A DNA stretch of 64,000 bases from assembly GCF_020536995.1 (NCBI RefSeq), contig NC_068357.1, positions 65,749,378 through 65,813,377 on the forward strand, in the 5' to 3' direction. The stretch is from Dreissena polymorpha. Taxonomy: Eukaryota > Mollusca > Bivalvia > Myida > Dreissenidae. The position numbers were made by a program, and so were the translations under genes. Shown here one piece after another: positions 22,955 through 34,499 of the stretch (its first letter is position 1; every line of letters starts with the position of its first letter). The notes below the pieces were generated by a model. That model searched no databases. It saw only the letters and a program-made list of their open reading frames with translations, and was not told where the DNA came from.

Positions 22955-24390
22955 TCTTCTACAACAAGGCACCAAGCAAGGAGCAAAGTTATCAACAACC
23001 TTATATAAATGCTACCACAACAGCACGCTAGACTCTTTAACCAGAAGTAACATTGGGGCAAATTTAGGAGAAACGAGAGTAGCAGCTCCTACATGTGCAG
23101 ATGACACGGCACTGTTAGCGACATCCAAATCAGACCTACAGTCCATGCATGGCATAGTTAATTTTTGCACTAGTAAGGATAAAGTGACTATTAATCCAGA
23201 ACAATCAGATATACTTACAATTAAAGGAAACTCCCCTGGCTCCATCTATCTCAACGGCGCACCTGTAAAACATTCTACTGAAGTAAAACACATAGGAATC
23301 ATAATAACACCAAAGAACAACCTCAATACGGACGATCGCCTTAAAACTGCAAGGCAGACAATATGTGCACTTCTTGGCCCCGGGTTACATGCAAGATAAG
23401 GTTTCTCACCAGTTGTTGCTCTCAAATTATGGAACACCTATGCAATACCAAGAGCTTTGTATGGGGTTGAAATCTTAAAGGTCACCAAAGGGGATGTAGA
23501 AAAGCTTGACATACAACAAAGGAGTATGTTTAAGCACTTCCAAGGCCTATCAACTCGTACTGCGACTGCAGGAGTACATTACTCATAGGCAGTTAACCTA
23601 TTGAGTCGATCATAGATAGACGAAGCCTCTCACTCTTCACCAATATCTCTAGGCTCTAAGGCTCAGCAGAGTACATCATACTCTCTAGACAAATTACCAT
23701 GGCCTCATATGGCAGTCACTCTTTAGCTTCTGTCTCCAGGAAGGCTCTTCAAAAGTACAACTTCCCAGACGTCAGATACCTTTTTGAGCATCCTATTGAA
23801 AAACCCAAATGGAAAACCATGATAGACAAAGCGATCAATCAGTATGGGCATCAGAAGTGGTCTGAATAAATTCAACAGAAACCTACACTTAAGTACATAC
23901 AAATACAGGACAACCCCACAAAAGTAGCCCATAACATTTGGAGGACGGTTCTCCCAATGGAGCATGATGTTCGAAAAGCAGAGATCAAAGCCAGAGTAAT
24001 AACAGGAACTTATATCCTCCAGACAAATACAACCCAATATAACAAAGTCAAGGTCAGTCCAACTTGTTTGATGTGTGGAAATGGTGATGAGACACTGCAA
24101 CACTGCCTGCTTGATTGCGAACAACTCGAAGGAACACGAAAAATTGGGACCAAAATGTTAGCAGAAATCATTGAAGAGATCCATCCCCTTGGACTTTCAC
24201 TATTCAACACCAGGGAGGACCTTACCCAACTTATTATGGACTGTTCACACAAAAACATTAGTATCATACAACTACCCATGCGACTACAACTCCGTAGAAA
24301 GAGCTAGCCAATGCTACATCTACCATCTACACAATAAAAAAGTGCAACAGGCTACACCTGGCCCCTTTGTTCACCCCACTTAATAAGTCA
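22955..24390 (+). mobile_element. 5'-truncated LINE fragment
   Basis: The reading starts in the reverse-transcriptase domain (QGTKQGAKLSTTLYKCYHNS), reaches the catalytic block as TCADDTALLATSKSDL, in which the usual Y of YADD is C, and continues to 23399. After several stops and frame changes, the C-terminal part is open again at 23957-24307, with a zinc-knuckle-like CLMCGNGDETLQHCLLDC (C-x2-C-x8-H-x3-C). This layout is common in I/Jockey/CR1-type LINEs, but the clade is not resolved. It lies in an insertion (about 22935-24757) that copy 2 of the duplication lacks. It is dead. Confidence 0.8.
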
Positions 24391-25007
24391 GACCACACAT
24401 AAAAATGGCAAGCGACAATAACTTTTTAATAACTTTCAATAATGATGCGGGACCGAATATTTTAAGCTAAATGATATATCATCTGTCCATATACCATAAT
24501 AAACCTGTGTTGAGTCGCAGTTTAAACCAATGCTGAGACACGGTCTGCTGATTTAAGTGCTGTATATATTGTACAAAGGCATGCGTGAAAAGTGCTGTAT
24601 ATAGTGTACAAAGACATGCCTGAAAATTTCAATGTGTTTATGTGAATTCACTATTGGATTTAAACGTGAAACTTGATTTAAACCCTATCTTGCCTGGACT
24701 ACCTGCCAAGAGTGCCTCAATCAGATTGGGGGAAAGTACAGGACAGAACAGAACAGAATGGTAAACATTTGTATTTTTGTTTTTCCACGCATACGTTTTA
24801 GAAACAAAATATGCATAGCGTTAATAAAGAGCTCGCTCACTGTTATAATGCCAGCTAGATTATTATGTACGGGTAAATATATACAAAATATATTAATATA
24901 TACAAAAAAGTTATTATTGTTTGTAATAAATATATTCAACTTAATTTGTTTATAGAAATGTCCGAAAATCACGGTAATTAATATATACAATTTATTTGTT
25001 TACAGAA

Positions 25008-27542
25008 ATGTCCGTAATCCTATATATCGTTTTAATTAAATCATTATTAATAATAAATCTATATACATCTGCTTCTCTTATTATTTATTTTAACTATTAC
25101 ATCGCCATTACTAGATCTGTTGTTGTTGTTTTTTTTGTTATAAATGTATGCACTGCCATTTGTTTACAGATTTTTGCAAGCTACTACATCACACTAACGA
25201 CAACCTTTGCTGTATCATTTTCAACGGCTTCGACGTCGTGCAGCAAAGCCTTCTCTGAATGGCGTCCAACGTGGATGCCGTTACGCGACGAACTTCGATG
25301 CAAGCCGAATTGTGATGCCGACGTTAAAACGAGCCATTTTTCCGGAAACTGGACCAGCTATGACAAATGCTGCGTCTGCCACTCGTGCGCATCGTGGGAG
25401 GGAAACGAAATTGACCTTGTCATCGAGTATGTGTCCGTTATGGGCAAATCATTGGTTATTGTTGAGAAACCCTTTGAGAAAGTTTCCGTGTATAAGATAG
25501 AATTACAATACGGAGAAATGTCAGAGTTTCCGAGCAATATATGCAACTGGGACGACGACGTAAGGATTGGTACGCTCTTTGGGAGCGTGAGTATAGTGTC
25601 TTCGTTTATTGATTTCCAGGAAAATGTGGTAACGATTGATCTGACGGGAAATAAAATCAGAAAAATACCCGACATCAATTGCCTTATTCGACTTGACACA
25701 TTAAAACTTGCCGGGAACAAAATAGGCCTGTTGTCGAATACATCAATAGCCAATCTAACATATTTGCGACACGTTGACTTGACCAATAACATTTTGAAAG
25801 CAATTGATCCTAACACCTTGGTAAACCAAAATTTGAACATTTTAGTCGGCTTATTTGCTGGAAACGAGATTACGACAGGGGACGTTAGTAATTGGTTGAA
25901 GGAACGACCCTTTTGCGAATATGACTTCAGTAACAACAAAATAAGCCAGCTAACAAACACCAAAAATATAACACTAAATCCGGATAAAATCTATGGAACG
26001 GGATTTTTGATTCTTGCAGGTAACTTGATCACTACATTTCCTGACTTGAAAACACTGTTAAACCTTGACAGTCTTAATATGTTCGGAACGTTGATCAATT
26101 TCGGATTCGATTTGCGGAACGTCCCATTAACGTGTGACTGCCACATGCAGCCTTACCATCATCTGGCCAGCAGCACGTTGGTACAGCTGTGGAGAGACTA
26201 TTTCAACTTGACGTGTGCCAGCCCGGAATCTTTAAAAGACGCGTCCATCTATAGTGTTGACCCACATGACTTTGTATGCGAGCTTACACAGGCGGACAAA
26301 TGCCCTCGGGGATGCAAGTGCATTGATCAACCTCAAAACGACACCATATATATCGATTGCGAAAGCGCAAACCTTCTGGAAATGCCAACCGAGTTGCCAA
26401 CGTCGACTTTTTCTAACAAGATCTCGCTTAACTTGGCTCAAAATGATATAACCACACTCGCAAATGTGTCATACCTTCACAAGCTTTCGCTAATCAATTT
26501 GTCTCGTAATGATCTGGGCGATGTCGGCAATAACATTTTTGGAAAGCTCGAGAATGCCGTGATTGACATCTCAATAAACCCTCGAATCCGAGTTCTACCG
26601 CGTTTGATTCAGTATAGGAATGTCTGTGAAACTGTGCTGTCCAAATTGATAGTGGATTGCAACTGTGACACTCTGTGGATTGAAAGCTGGCTTAAAACGC
26701 GGTCATGTGACAATATGGACCAATCGAATTACTTCAAGTGTCATGTACCTGGAAAAGGTACAATCTATGGTACCGAGTTCTCTGAAAGTTTACTTGATTG
26801 TCAACATGACCTCACGCATTTGATTTCAACACCCATATTATGTTCAACGGCCCTGGTTATTGTCGGTGCCATTGTAACTTACATATTTAGGTATGAAGCA
26901 CTAGTCATTTGGTTAAAACTCACCCACAGTACCGACTTTGCCAGCTTCTCATACGACGTTGCGTTGAGCTTTAATTCAGAAGACGAAATGTTACGTAAAT
27001 GGGTCATCAAAACCCTTGTTCCTGCAATTCACAATGAAGGCTATAAGACATTCATGCCGTTTGTTGATGTAGAACGTGGTGATGACAGAACAACGGGTGT
27101 TATTGAAGCCTTTAAAGATAGTCGGAACTTTGTCCTTATTTTATCAACCAGCTACTTGACGGATGGTATAGCTCCAGAAAACGACATAGAAGAAGCAAAT
27201 GAACTAGAACGAAAGTGGATCGAGAACGAATGGAAATATGCTTGGCACCTGTTCATAACTGACCGTCGCAGGAAGGCAATAATCGTCAACTACGATCACA
27301 TATCAGCCTCTCAAGTAGCCGACAAGAAAATAAAAGCCATTCTTAGAGTCGGCGACATGGTTAATTTTGGAAATCATAACGACGACATGCTCCAAACTAT
27401 TATCCAGAAGATAGAAAAACGAGTAAAACGGACAGGAACGGACGATTTTGTAGAACTAAGGGTCAGGCCAAACGCGAACCAGGTGACACCGGCGATAATA
27501 AAATTTCGTACAAACTATGTAGACGAAAAATATCGCTACTGA
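25008..27542 (+). CDS. Toll-like receptor with two cysteine clusters, copy 1
   Basis: From ATG 25008 the frame gives 844 residues; a well-placed acceptor (TTTGTTTACAG, exon from 25170) suggests instead that an upstream exon supplies the start, so the true N-terminus is uncertain. Order: hydrophobic leader, a cysteine-rich N-terminal region (CCVCHSCASWEG), about five leucine-rich repeats (IDLTGNKIRKIP, LKLAGNKIGLLS), a first LRRCT (CDCHMQPYHHL), an LRRNT (CPRGCKCIDQ), three further repeats, a second LRRCT (CNCDTLWIESWLKTRSC), a membrane segment near residues 604-628 and a TIR domain near 644-808 (YDVALSFNSED, then SRNFVLILSTSYL). This is the protostome multiple-cysteine-cluster design. TLRs sense ligands outside the cell and signal through cytosolic TIR contacts; the ligand cannot be told. 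Confidence 0.9.
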   Translation: MSVILYIVLIKSLLIINLYTSASLIIYFNYYIAITRSVVVVFFVINVCTAICLQIFASYYITLTTTFAVSFSTASTSCSKAFSEWRPTWMPLRDELRCKPNCDADVKTSHFSGNWTSYDKCCVCHSCASWEGNEIDLVIEYVSVMGKSLVIVEKPFEKVSVYKIELQYGEMSEFPSNICNWDDDVRIGTLFGSVSIVSSFIDFQENVVTIDLTGNKIRKIPDINCLIRLDTLKLAGNKIGLLSNTSIANLTYLRHVDLTNNILKAIDPNTLVNQNLNILVGLFAGNEITTGDVSNWLKERPFCEYDFSNNKISQLTNTKNITLNPDKIYGTGFLILAGNLITTFPDLKTLLNLDSLNMFGTLINFGFDLRNVPLTCDCHMQPYHHLASSTLVQLWRDYFNLTCASPESLKDASIYSVDPHDFVCELTQADKCPRGCKCIDQPQNDTIYIDCESANLLEMPTELPTSTFSNKISLNLAQNDITTLANVSYLHKLSLINLSRNDLGDVGNNIFGKLENAVIDISINPRIRVLPRLIQYRNVCETVLSKLIVDCNCDTLWIESWLKTRSCDNMDQSNYFKCHVPGKGTIYGTEFSESLLDCQHDLTHLISTPILCSTALVIVGAIVTYIFRYEALVIWLKLTHSTDFASFSYDVALSFNSEDEMLRKWVIKTLVPAIHNEGYKTFMPFVDVERGDDRTTGVIEAFKDSRNFVLILSTSYLTDGIAPENDIEEANELERKWIENEWKYAWHLFITDRRRKAIIVNYDHISASQVADKKIKAILRVGDMVNFGNHNDDMLQTIIQKIEKRVKRTGTDDFVELRVRPNANQVTPAIIKFRTNYVDEKYRY

Positions 27543-29400
27543 ACTTGTATGACGTGAATGCTTATACATTCCATCAATGGTTTGCCCCATTTATTGTTAT
27601 GTTTGTTTATTTATTTTTTTCATCATTTTTTTCTTTTTTGGCATTCCGTTCATGACCATGCCATTTCGTATTACGTTTGGTCAACGTTTTTTGCATATGT
27701 GTACCTTTTATATCAAACAGGCTGTGAAATTATCTGCACTTTTTATTGTTACATGTTACATGAATAGTTCTGTTCATAATACTAAAGCGGATACCCACCT
27801 TAATAAAAAAACAATTGAATCGGGTGCTAAGGCACTGTTGAATACCAATTCAGAAAATATCATGACAAATTACTTTAATATTTATTGCATGACATTATTT
27901 TTTGTAACCTGATGTTGTACCGACTTTCGTGGTTACATCGTATCAGAACTACGATAGATACCCATTCTTTTAGTTGTGTTTCTTTCATATTTTGAATTTG
28001 ATATTGTAGCAGAATATTGTTTGAAATTGTTGTTCTGTCCTTTGTTCTTTGTTTTCACTTTTGAAACCCACAGCAATGTAATAGTATTGACATGTTTAAT
28101 TGACCAACTACAATATACGTAAGTTTGTATTTGAAGCCATGATTTCAAAAAAATGTACAAAGACGACCAATTTAATCTAACCGTGAACGTTTAACGTGCG
28201 TCTCTGGCCTAGTTACTAAACGCTTTTGCCGGCTGCAGGACAACGTACCACCTTCCAACCTCCGCACAGAGATTTGACTTGAACCAGCATAGCTGGATCA
28301 AATCCCTGCCTACATAACCAACCACGTGATGATAGCCTAGCTATACTTTTACTGTTGTTATTTTTACTTTTATATGTAATTAATATTTTATTATGAACCT
28401 AAATTTATACATTATTTCAAAATATAAAAGAGAATGATACTTCTTTTCATCATATGATACTAAAACCAAAAAATAAATAAAAATAGTAAAATCCAACCAA
28501 ATCTGGTAGGATTTTCTTGTAACGGCGGAGATTTATGTGAGTGCACGGAACGACAACTCTGTGTGGATATTGCGCACCTACTAGTCAATGCATCAATACA
28601 CACACGCCATTGGGTACAAATATTTTCTTTTTTTATTGGATCTCTTAATAAAAACGATAAAATTTTCTGTTTTGGGGTACGAAAACATGTATTTTATATT
28701 TTTGTATTTATTTAAATATGCTTGGAATTACTGTTAAATTAAGCATTTTAGTTATACTAGCATCTGCTTGGACACATCGCCTACTGAATGTAATAAGTCA
28801 TGTAACTGACATTTTTATAATTTTTTACTTTTTTCCATTTTTGTGTTTATTAAGGTGACATGCATCAACTGTTAAAATATTAAGTCAACCTTTTTGGTAA
28901 AAATAATGTTTTTATCAAATTTTTGAAATTGACAAAACCAACACATGTCATTTTCTGAATGCAAAAAGTAGTGTAACTGACATTTTGTTTAATTTTCAGG
29001 AGAAGCAAAAACATGTTCTATTAAAATAATAAACATGTTTCCGTATTCAAAATTTCTGATTAGTATTATAATAACACTTGAAAAACGAAACAAAACTCCA
29101 AATTGATATGTCTTTTTTAAAACAATAAAAAATTAAGAAAGGAGCAGTTACCATAATTTTCAACACTGAAATATTTTGAGCGCAAAAAATAACGTAAGTG
29201 CTCTTACTGTATTTATGAAAATGTCTGAAAATATGCTTTCCTGAACAATTCACAAAATGTCAGTTACCCTAGTTATTACATTCAGTAGACGACATGGATA
29301 CAACCGATATACTTTTAATATGCATTCAATGTTCAAGATCGACATTATACTTAATAAAAATATAAATATTGAAAACACGAATCCTATACTAAGTACTGCT
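27543..29400. other. 3' flank of TLR copy 1 and spacer
   Basis: 27543-28640 is matched by the flank of copy 2 (for example GGCTGCAGGACAACG at 28231 and 39589). Beyond 28640 to 29400 I see only AT-rich spacer. Confidence 0.55.
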
Positions 29401-29629
29401 CATTGGGTCATTGTCGACCTGAAATGGCTTGAAGTCACCCGGGTGTGACTAGAAGCTGATTCATGTCACCATGGGGTGACTTCAAGTCGATCGATTTTAG
29501 TCGCCCGGTCGGCTTGAAGTCACCATAGGATGAAATGAATCGGCTTGAAGTCACCCTAGGGTGATAAGAATCGGCTTCTAGTCACCCCCGGGTGACTTCA
29601 AGCCATTTCAGGTCGACAATGACCCAATG
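29401..29629. mobile_element. Foldback element, GTCACCC family, copy 1
   Basis: Both ends are CATTGGGTCATTGTCGACCT, inverted, continuing through GAAATGGCTTGAAGTCACCC. The inside is a chain of short palindromes of the type GTCACCCGGGGGTGAC, separated by links such as AGAATCGGCTTCTA. The element is thus almost wholly self-complementary. Confidence 0.85.
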
Positions 29630-29649
29630 CGCCTAAGTACTCGTCAGTT

Positions 29650-30243
29650 TGGTCATTGAGTCAGTGTTGACCTGAATTGGCCCACAAGTCACCCGGGGGT
29701 GACTAGCAGCCGATTCCTGTCACCCTGGGGTGACTTCAAGCCGACGCTAGTCACCCCCGGGTGACAAGAATCGGCTTCATTTCACCCGAGGGTGATGAAT
29801 CGGCTTCTAGTTACCCGCGGGTGACAATAATCGGCTTCTAGTCACTTGATTATATTTTTATCAAACGGCACCGCATCCAGGTATCTTATATAGGCTATTG
29901 TGGATTTAGTTTTTATAGACATTTAGCTCTGACTTTCGTTTTTGTAGTATTTTTACACAAATTCCCTCGCATATGAACGATCAATCATGTATTTTTATTG
30001 AAAAGTAAAATTGTTGCCGAGGGTGACTTTATGCTGATTTCGAGGGTGACTAGAATCGGCTTGAAGTCACCCCGGTCGACAAGAATCGGCTTCATGTCAC
30101 CCCCGGATGATTACAGTCGGCTTCATCATGTCACCCGGGGGTGACTCGCGTCGGCTTGGAGTCAACATAGGGTGACAAGAATCGGCTTTTAGTCACCCCC
30201 GGATGACTTGTGGGCCAATTTAAGTCGACAATGACCCATTGAG
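29650..30243. mobile_element. Foldback element, GTCACCC family, copy 2
   Basis: Ends GACCTGAATTGGCCCACAAG and its complement near 30205-30240, with the same palindromic GTCACCC..GGGTGAC chain. A 170 base AT-rich stretch without the motif (about 29850-30018) sits in the middle. The terminal variant (TTGGCCCACAAG in place of TGGCTTGAAG) marks a subfamily. Confidence 0.8.
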
Positions 30244-30646
30244 CCTCAGTTTGTGAACTGAAACGAACCGAGATTGTTCAGATGTGTGTTGATGCTCTAG
30301 TTTAAATTATTATTGTCTGTTACGGACATATATCTGAGATACTCTTATCTTAGTATTTATTTAACTTCTAAGAATCGCTAATAAATAAGCAAATGTCGGT
30401 GGTTTAAGCACGGTATAATTGTATGGAAACAAAACTTTTACATTCAATTGTGTAAAACACTTTTTCTATATTACTAGTATACATCAGCTAAACCACATCA
30501 AACATTTAGGAAATTAATAAAATTGGCGTTGTGAACAAGTCAATTTTCTCCGTTTATAAGCAAACGTCTACGGCCCAAATGTGTATAACTTCTGATTCAT
30601 AGTTAATTGTAGTTAAATTTCTTACGTTCATGTTTATATTTACGTT

Positions 30647-30873
30647 CATTGGGTCATTGTCAACCTGAAATGGCTTGAAGTCACCCGGGGGGTGACTAAA
30701 AGCCGATTTATTTCACCCTGGGTTGACTTCAATCCGATTCTAGTCACCTGTTCGGCTTGAAGTCAACCCAGGGTGACAATGAATCGGCTTGAAGTCACCC
30801 TAGGGTGACAAGAATCGGCTTCTAATCAACCCCGGGTGACTTCAAGCCATTTCAGGTCGACAATGACCCAATG
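30647..30873. mobile_element. Foldback element, GTCACCC family, copy 3
   Basis: Nearly identical in ends and size to the 29401 copy: CATTGGGTCATTGTCAACCT at the left, GTCGACAATGACCCAATG at the right, and four to five internal GTCACC..GGTGAC palindromes. It interrupts the copy 2 duplication just after TTTATATTTACGTT. Confidence 0.85.
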
Positions 30874-30910
30874 CGCATTAATGTGAATATAATTATTTAA
30901 AAAAAATATC

Positions 30911-31040
30911 CGACAACGACCCATTTAGTGTTAAATTTCCCGGGTACCTTTTAGTATATTTACCGTACCCGTGGTACATGTAAGTATACTTAAGAGTACC
31001 CGGGTTACATGTTAGTAGTACCCGAGCCGACAATGACCAA
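30911..31040 (+). mobile_element. Foldback-type element, GTACCCGG family, copy a
   Basis: Repeated subunits GTACCCGGGTTACATGTTAGTA and GTACCCGTGGTACATGTAAG end in GTAGTACCCGAGCCGACAAT followed by GACCAA. The terminal GCCGACAATGACCAA closely resembles the GTCGACAATGACCCA end of the GTCACCC family. Confidence 0.7.
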
Positions 31041-31485
31041 CCGGTTTATTATTAGGACTGATTTTTAAGCACTGCTAAGCGCAGCGGTCGAAATACGCGC
31101 ACGTTACCGCGACCACCCGTTGCCAATCGAAACTTTGTATCAGTTATAACCTTAGGGAATAATATAGCCCTTATTCTGAACTCGCCCTTACTGGTGTTAA
31201 TCTTAACAATTAATTAGACACTGGAAGGAGACAAGGGTTCCACTTCGGGGACCAGATTATGCATCATCGGGCACCGAAGAACCACACACACCCTGTTTGG
31301 AATATACTTCCGGTACTCTCAGCGCACGTCTAACAAGTGTATAGTTCTTATATCTTAACAACGGTAAAGGACATTCACTTGAAATTTCATGTTGTTATTG
31401 GAGATACTATGTTACAACGTTCGATTGAAATCGTTCATCCAGAAGATGCTCTGAAACGTCTTCACCACGGGCAAGTATAGCTCGA

Positions 31486-32563
31486 TTGGCAATTGTCGGC
31501 TCGGGTACTACTTACATGTACCCCGGGTACTCTTAAGTATACTTACATGTACCCCGGGTACGGTAAATATTTTAAACGTACCCGGTCGATATTAGACTAT
31601 ATTAGAGTTGTACGGTAAATATACTTAAACGTACCCGGTCGATATAAGACTATATAAGAGTTGTATTCCCTACTAAAATCAGATGTTGTAAAACGCGCTA
31701 CCGATTACCGTAAAACGATATTGCTTGTCTTAAACTAACTTCTCGTTTAAAAAAAACTGTATCAACATGCTTTTTGAGTAGGAGTTTCGATAATATAGAG
31801 GCCATTTAACAGAAAATTGACATTAATGTGAACATAAGTAATTAAAAAAAATAGCCTACAACGACCGATTTAGCGTTAAAATTCCCGGGGACGTTTTTGT
31901 ATATTTACAGTACACGGGATACATGTAAGTATACTGAAGAGTACCCGGGGTGCATGTAAGTAGTACCCTAGCCAACAATGACCAATTATATTTTCCTCGA
32001 GCAGTACATGCACATGGAGTTATGCGAACTTTCTTTCGTATATTATGCTTTTTATAGGGCATCCCGATCAGAAAAATACGACATAAATACATTTCCGATT
32101 CATTTCATGTAAATATAGCGCATTGCGTCATTGCCGACCTGTAATGGCTTGATGTCACCCGGGGGTGACTAGAAGCCGATTCTTGTCAGCCTAGGGTGAC
32201 TTCAAGCCGATTCATGTCACCCTGGGGTGACTTCAAGCCGACCGGGTGACTTCAAGCCATTTCAGGTCGACAATGACCCAATGAGCCACATTAATGTCAA
32301 TTTACTGTAAAATGGCCTCTATATTTTCGAAACTCTTACTCAAAAAGCATGTTAATGCAGTTTTTCTAAAGAGAAGTTTGTTTAAGATAATCGGTAGCGC
32401 GTTTTATGACATCGCATTTTTGGCGGGAATACAATTCGGGTACAGTCTAATACCGTCCGGGTACGATTAAGTATAGTTACCGTACCCAGGGTACATGTAA
32501 GTAAACTTAAAAGTACCCGGGGTACGTGTAAGTAGTACCCGAGCCGACGATGACCAATAGAGC
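31486..32563. mobile_element. Large palindrome built from GTACCCGG elements
   Basis: The left arm (31486-31826) and right arm (32284-32563) are inverted copies: outer ends TTGTCGGCTCGGGTACTACT, then arrays of GTACCCGGGGTACATGTAAG, then AAAACGCGCTACCGATTA and CATGCTTTTTGAGTA. Between the arms lie another GTACCCGG copy (about 31859-31983) and a GTCACCC foldback (32121-32283). The left arm array also holds a 65 base duplication (GTACCCGGTCGATATTAGAC twice). Confidence 0.8.
32121..32283. mobile_element. Foldback element, GTCACCC family, copy 4 (short)
   Basis: Left end CATTGCGTCATTGCCGACCT, right end AGGTCGACAATGACCCAATG, and only three internal palindromes. It is nested in the GTACCCGG palindrome. 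Confidence 0.85.
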
Positions 32564-34499
32564 GTAAGTTACAGATTACAAAAGTAAGCTCAACTTAAGT
32601 ATGCATTTTGCTTATACGTAGTGAAATATAATTCCTCCAATCACTTTGACTACATAGATTTTAAATGCCCATTTTAACTCGAAATCAACGAATATTTCGT
32701 ACAATAATACGAAATAATTTACGAGCGAACGCGAGATTGGCTTCGGGCAGCTCATGAGACCTACGTCGTGCTTCCGAAGCTGCCTGAACACAATCTCGCG
32801 TTTGCTCGAAAATGTTCGAATATCGTCGCGGGAAATTCACATGGAATATACTGTGACACAAAAAAAGCATTTTGTATCTCTTTTAATCTATGTAACCATA
32901 CCACATCTAATGTTGAAATTTTAGCTTTTGCCATAAGGAACACTGATTTGTATGGGTTAACTTTATTTTACGAAATATTCTTTTATTTTGATTTAATGTG
33001 ACCTAAATCTTTATATGTGATGGGTTAGAATAGATGGTAATATCTCAATATATTGTAACAATTTTAGTTTTCAAAACAAATTCATATAAGTGTCAGATCT
33101 TGATTTTACACCAATATATAATCGTGAGTTAACATTCATATACAATAACTTTTTACTATAATATAAATACTCAATAAGTTATGTTTTGCATATGCACGTG
33201 TTCTTTAATGTTCTTTAAAGGTATGTTCGAAGACGTATGTTTTTCTGTTGATATTTGTATAGCGTAATATAGTTACGTTGATTTTTTTTTCATGTAAACC
33301 GGGTTACACTTCAACGCAGTGCTCGTTTCACAAAATGATTTCCCAAGCTATTACCATATGTGTATGCGTGCAATATCCTCAATCTATCACTACAGAAGAT
33401 CGACGTTTATCTATCAAGGAATCAGGCATTCTATACATAGATGGTGACGTCACTACGTCAGAAAGACCGGTGTGTCCACAATGAGGAATCAGGGATATAT
33501 CTGTCAGACGACCATTTTTTCAGTTACACAGTGGTTATCATATAAATAAGTACTAAATATAATTATAAAAACATTCTGTTATATGCAAGTTTTTATCTTT
33601 TAAATACTAGCTAAACGTTGTTTAAAACTACAAATTTTAACAATTAACGTCATAACAATTCGTTCTATCGACCGATCTATACTAATAAATTCACATTTAA
33701 TCGTTCGTAACTTATCGTATTAGTAATGCTCACATTTACCTTCGTGGTATGTAAATATAGGCCATTTGATCAAACGTGGGAAATAACCGACTTTAAAACA
33801 ATGGCAAAATGCTAATACTGGTTTTCCCCTAAAGAATTGAACGCGCACGGTATTTATTGCTTGTTAATTCAATTCTTCGATGTGAATCATTCTGTTCTAC
33901 AAAATGCACATGTTATAATAGTGAAGTAAACGACCCGCACATGAAAAAATGGTAATTATCAATTGAAATGGGATAAGCTCCACATGTTTGGAATCAAATG
34001 TAAATCTGTGATGTTTTTAAGTAAAAAGACGTCATATTGGTGGGAAATATAAAGTCATGTACGGTTTTATTCAATTTCCCCTTGGATAGGCAATGCAAAT
34101 GGTAAACAGTTGTATTTTTATTTTTCCACGCATAATTTTTAGATACAACCTACTCATAGCGTTAATAAAGAGCTCACTCACTGTTATAATGCCAGCTGGA
34201 TTATTATGTACGGGTAAATATATACAAAATATATAAAATATAAATATATACAAAAAAAAAGCCAATTGAATTGTAATAGTCATTATTGTTTGTAATAAAT
34301 ATATTCAATTTTATTTGTTTATAGCAATGTCCGAAAATCATTGTAATAAATATATTCAAATGTATTTGTTTACAGAAATGTCCGTAATCCTATATATCGT
34401 CTTAATTAAATAATTATCAATAATAAATCTATACACATCTGCTTGTCTTAAAAAAACATAAACTACCTGTACTACATCGCCATTACTAGATCTGTTTTT

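Larger units (their letters stand above)
20715..28640. repeat. Segmental duplication, copy 1 (TLR block)
   Basis: Sequence from about 20715 matches from about 30515 in the same order: TTGGCGTTGTGAATAAGTCA at 20752 and its near copy at 30523, CGAGCGAACGCGAGATTGGC at 21632 and 32724, the TLR coding region, and a 3' part through GGAACGACAACTCTG at 28548 and 41040. One stretch (about 21001-21480) matches copy 2 only in inverted orientation. Copy 1 alone carries the insertion at about 22935-24757. Confidence 0.88.

Noticed and set aside
24996-25169. Hydrophobic N-terminal extension of TLR copy 1 as certain coding sequence
   Set aside because: A conserved acceptor at 25169 and 35937, and the insertion just upstream of it in copy 2, suggest this stretch is intronic; the start is left open.
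25358-25963. 201 codon frame on the minus strand within the TLR gene
   Set aside because: Shadow of the TLR coding sequence; a similar but broken shadow exists in copy 2.
32685-33001. Overlapping 60-77 codon frames on both strands before TLR copy 2
   Set aside because: They run through the conserved hairpin and are not kept in copy 1.
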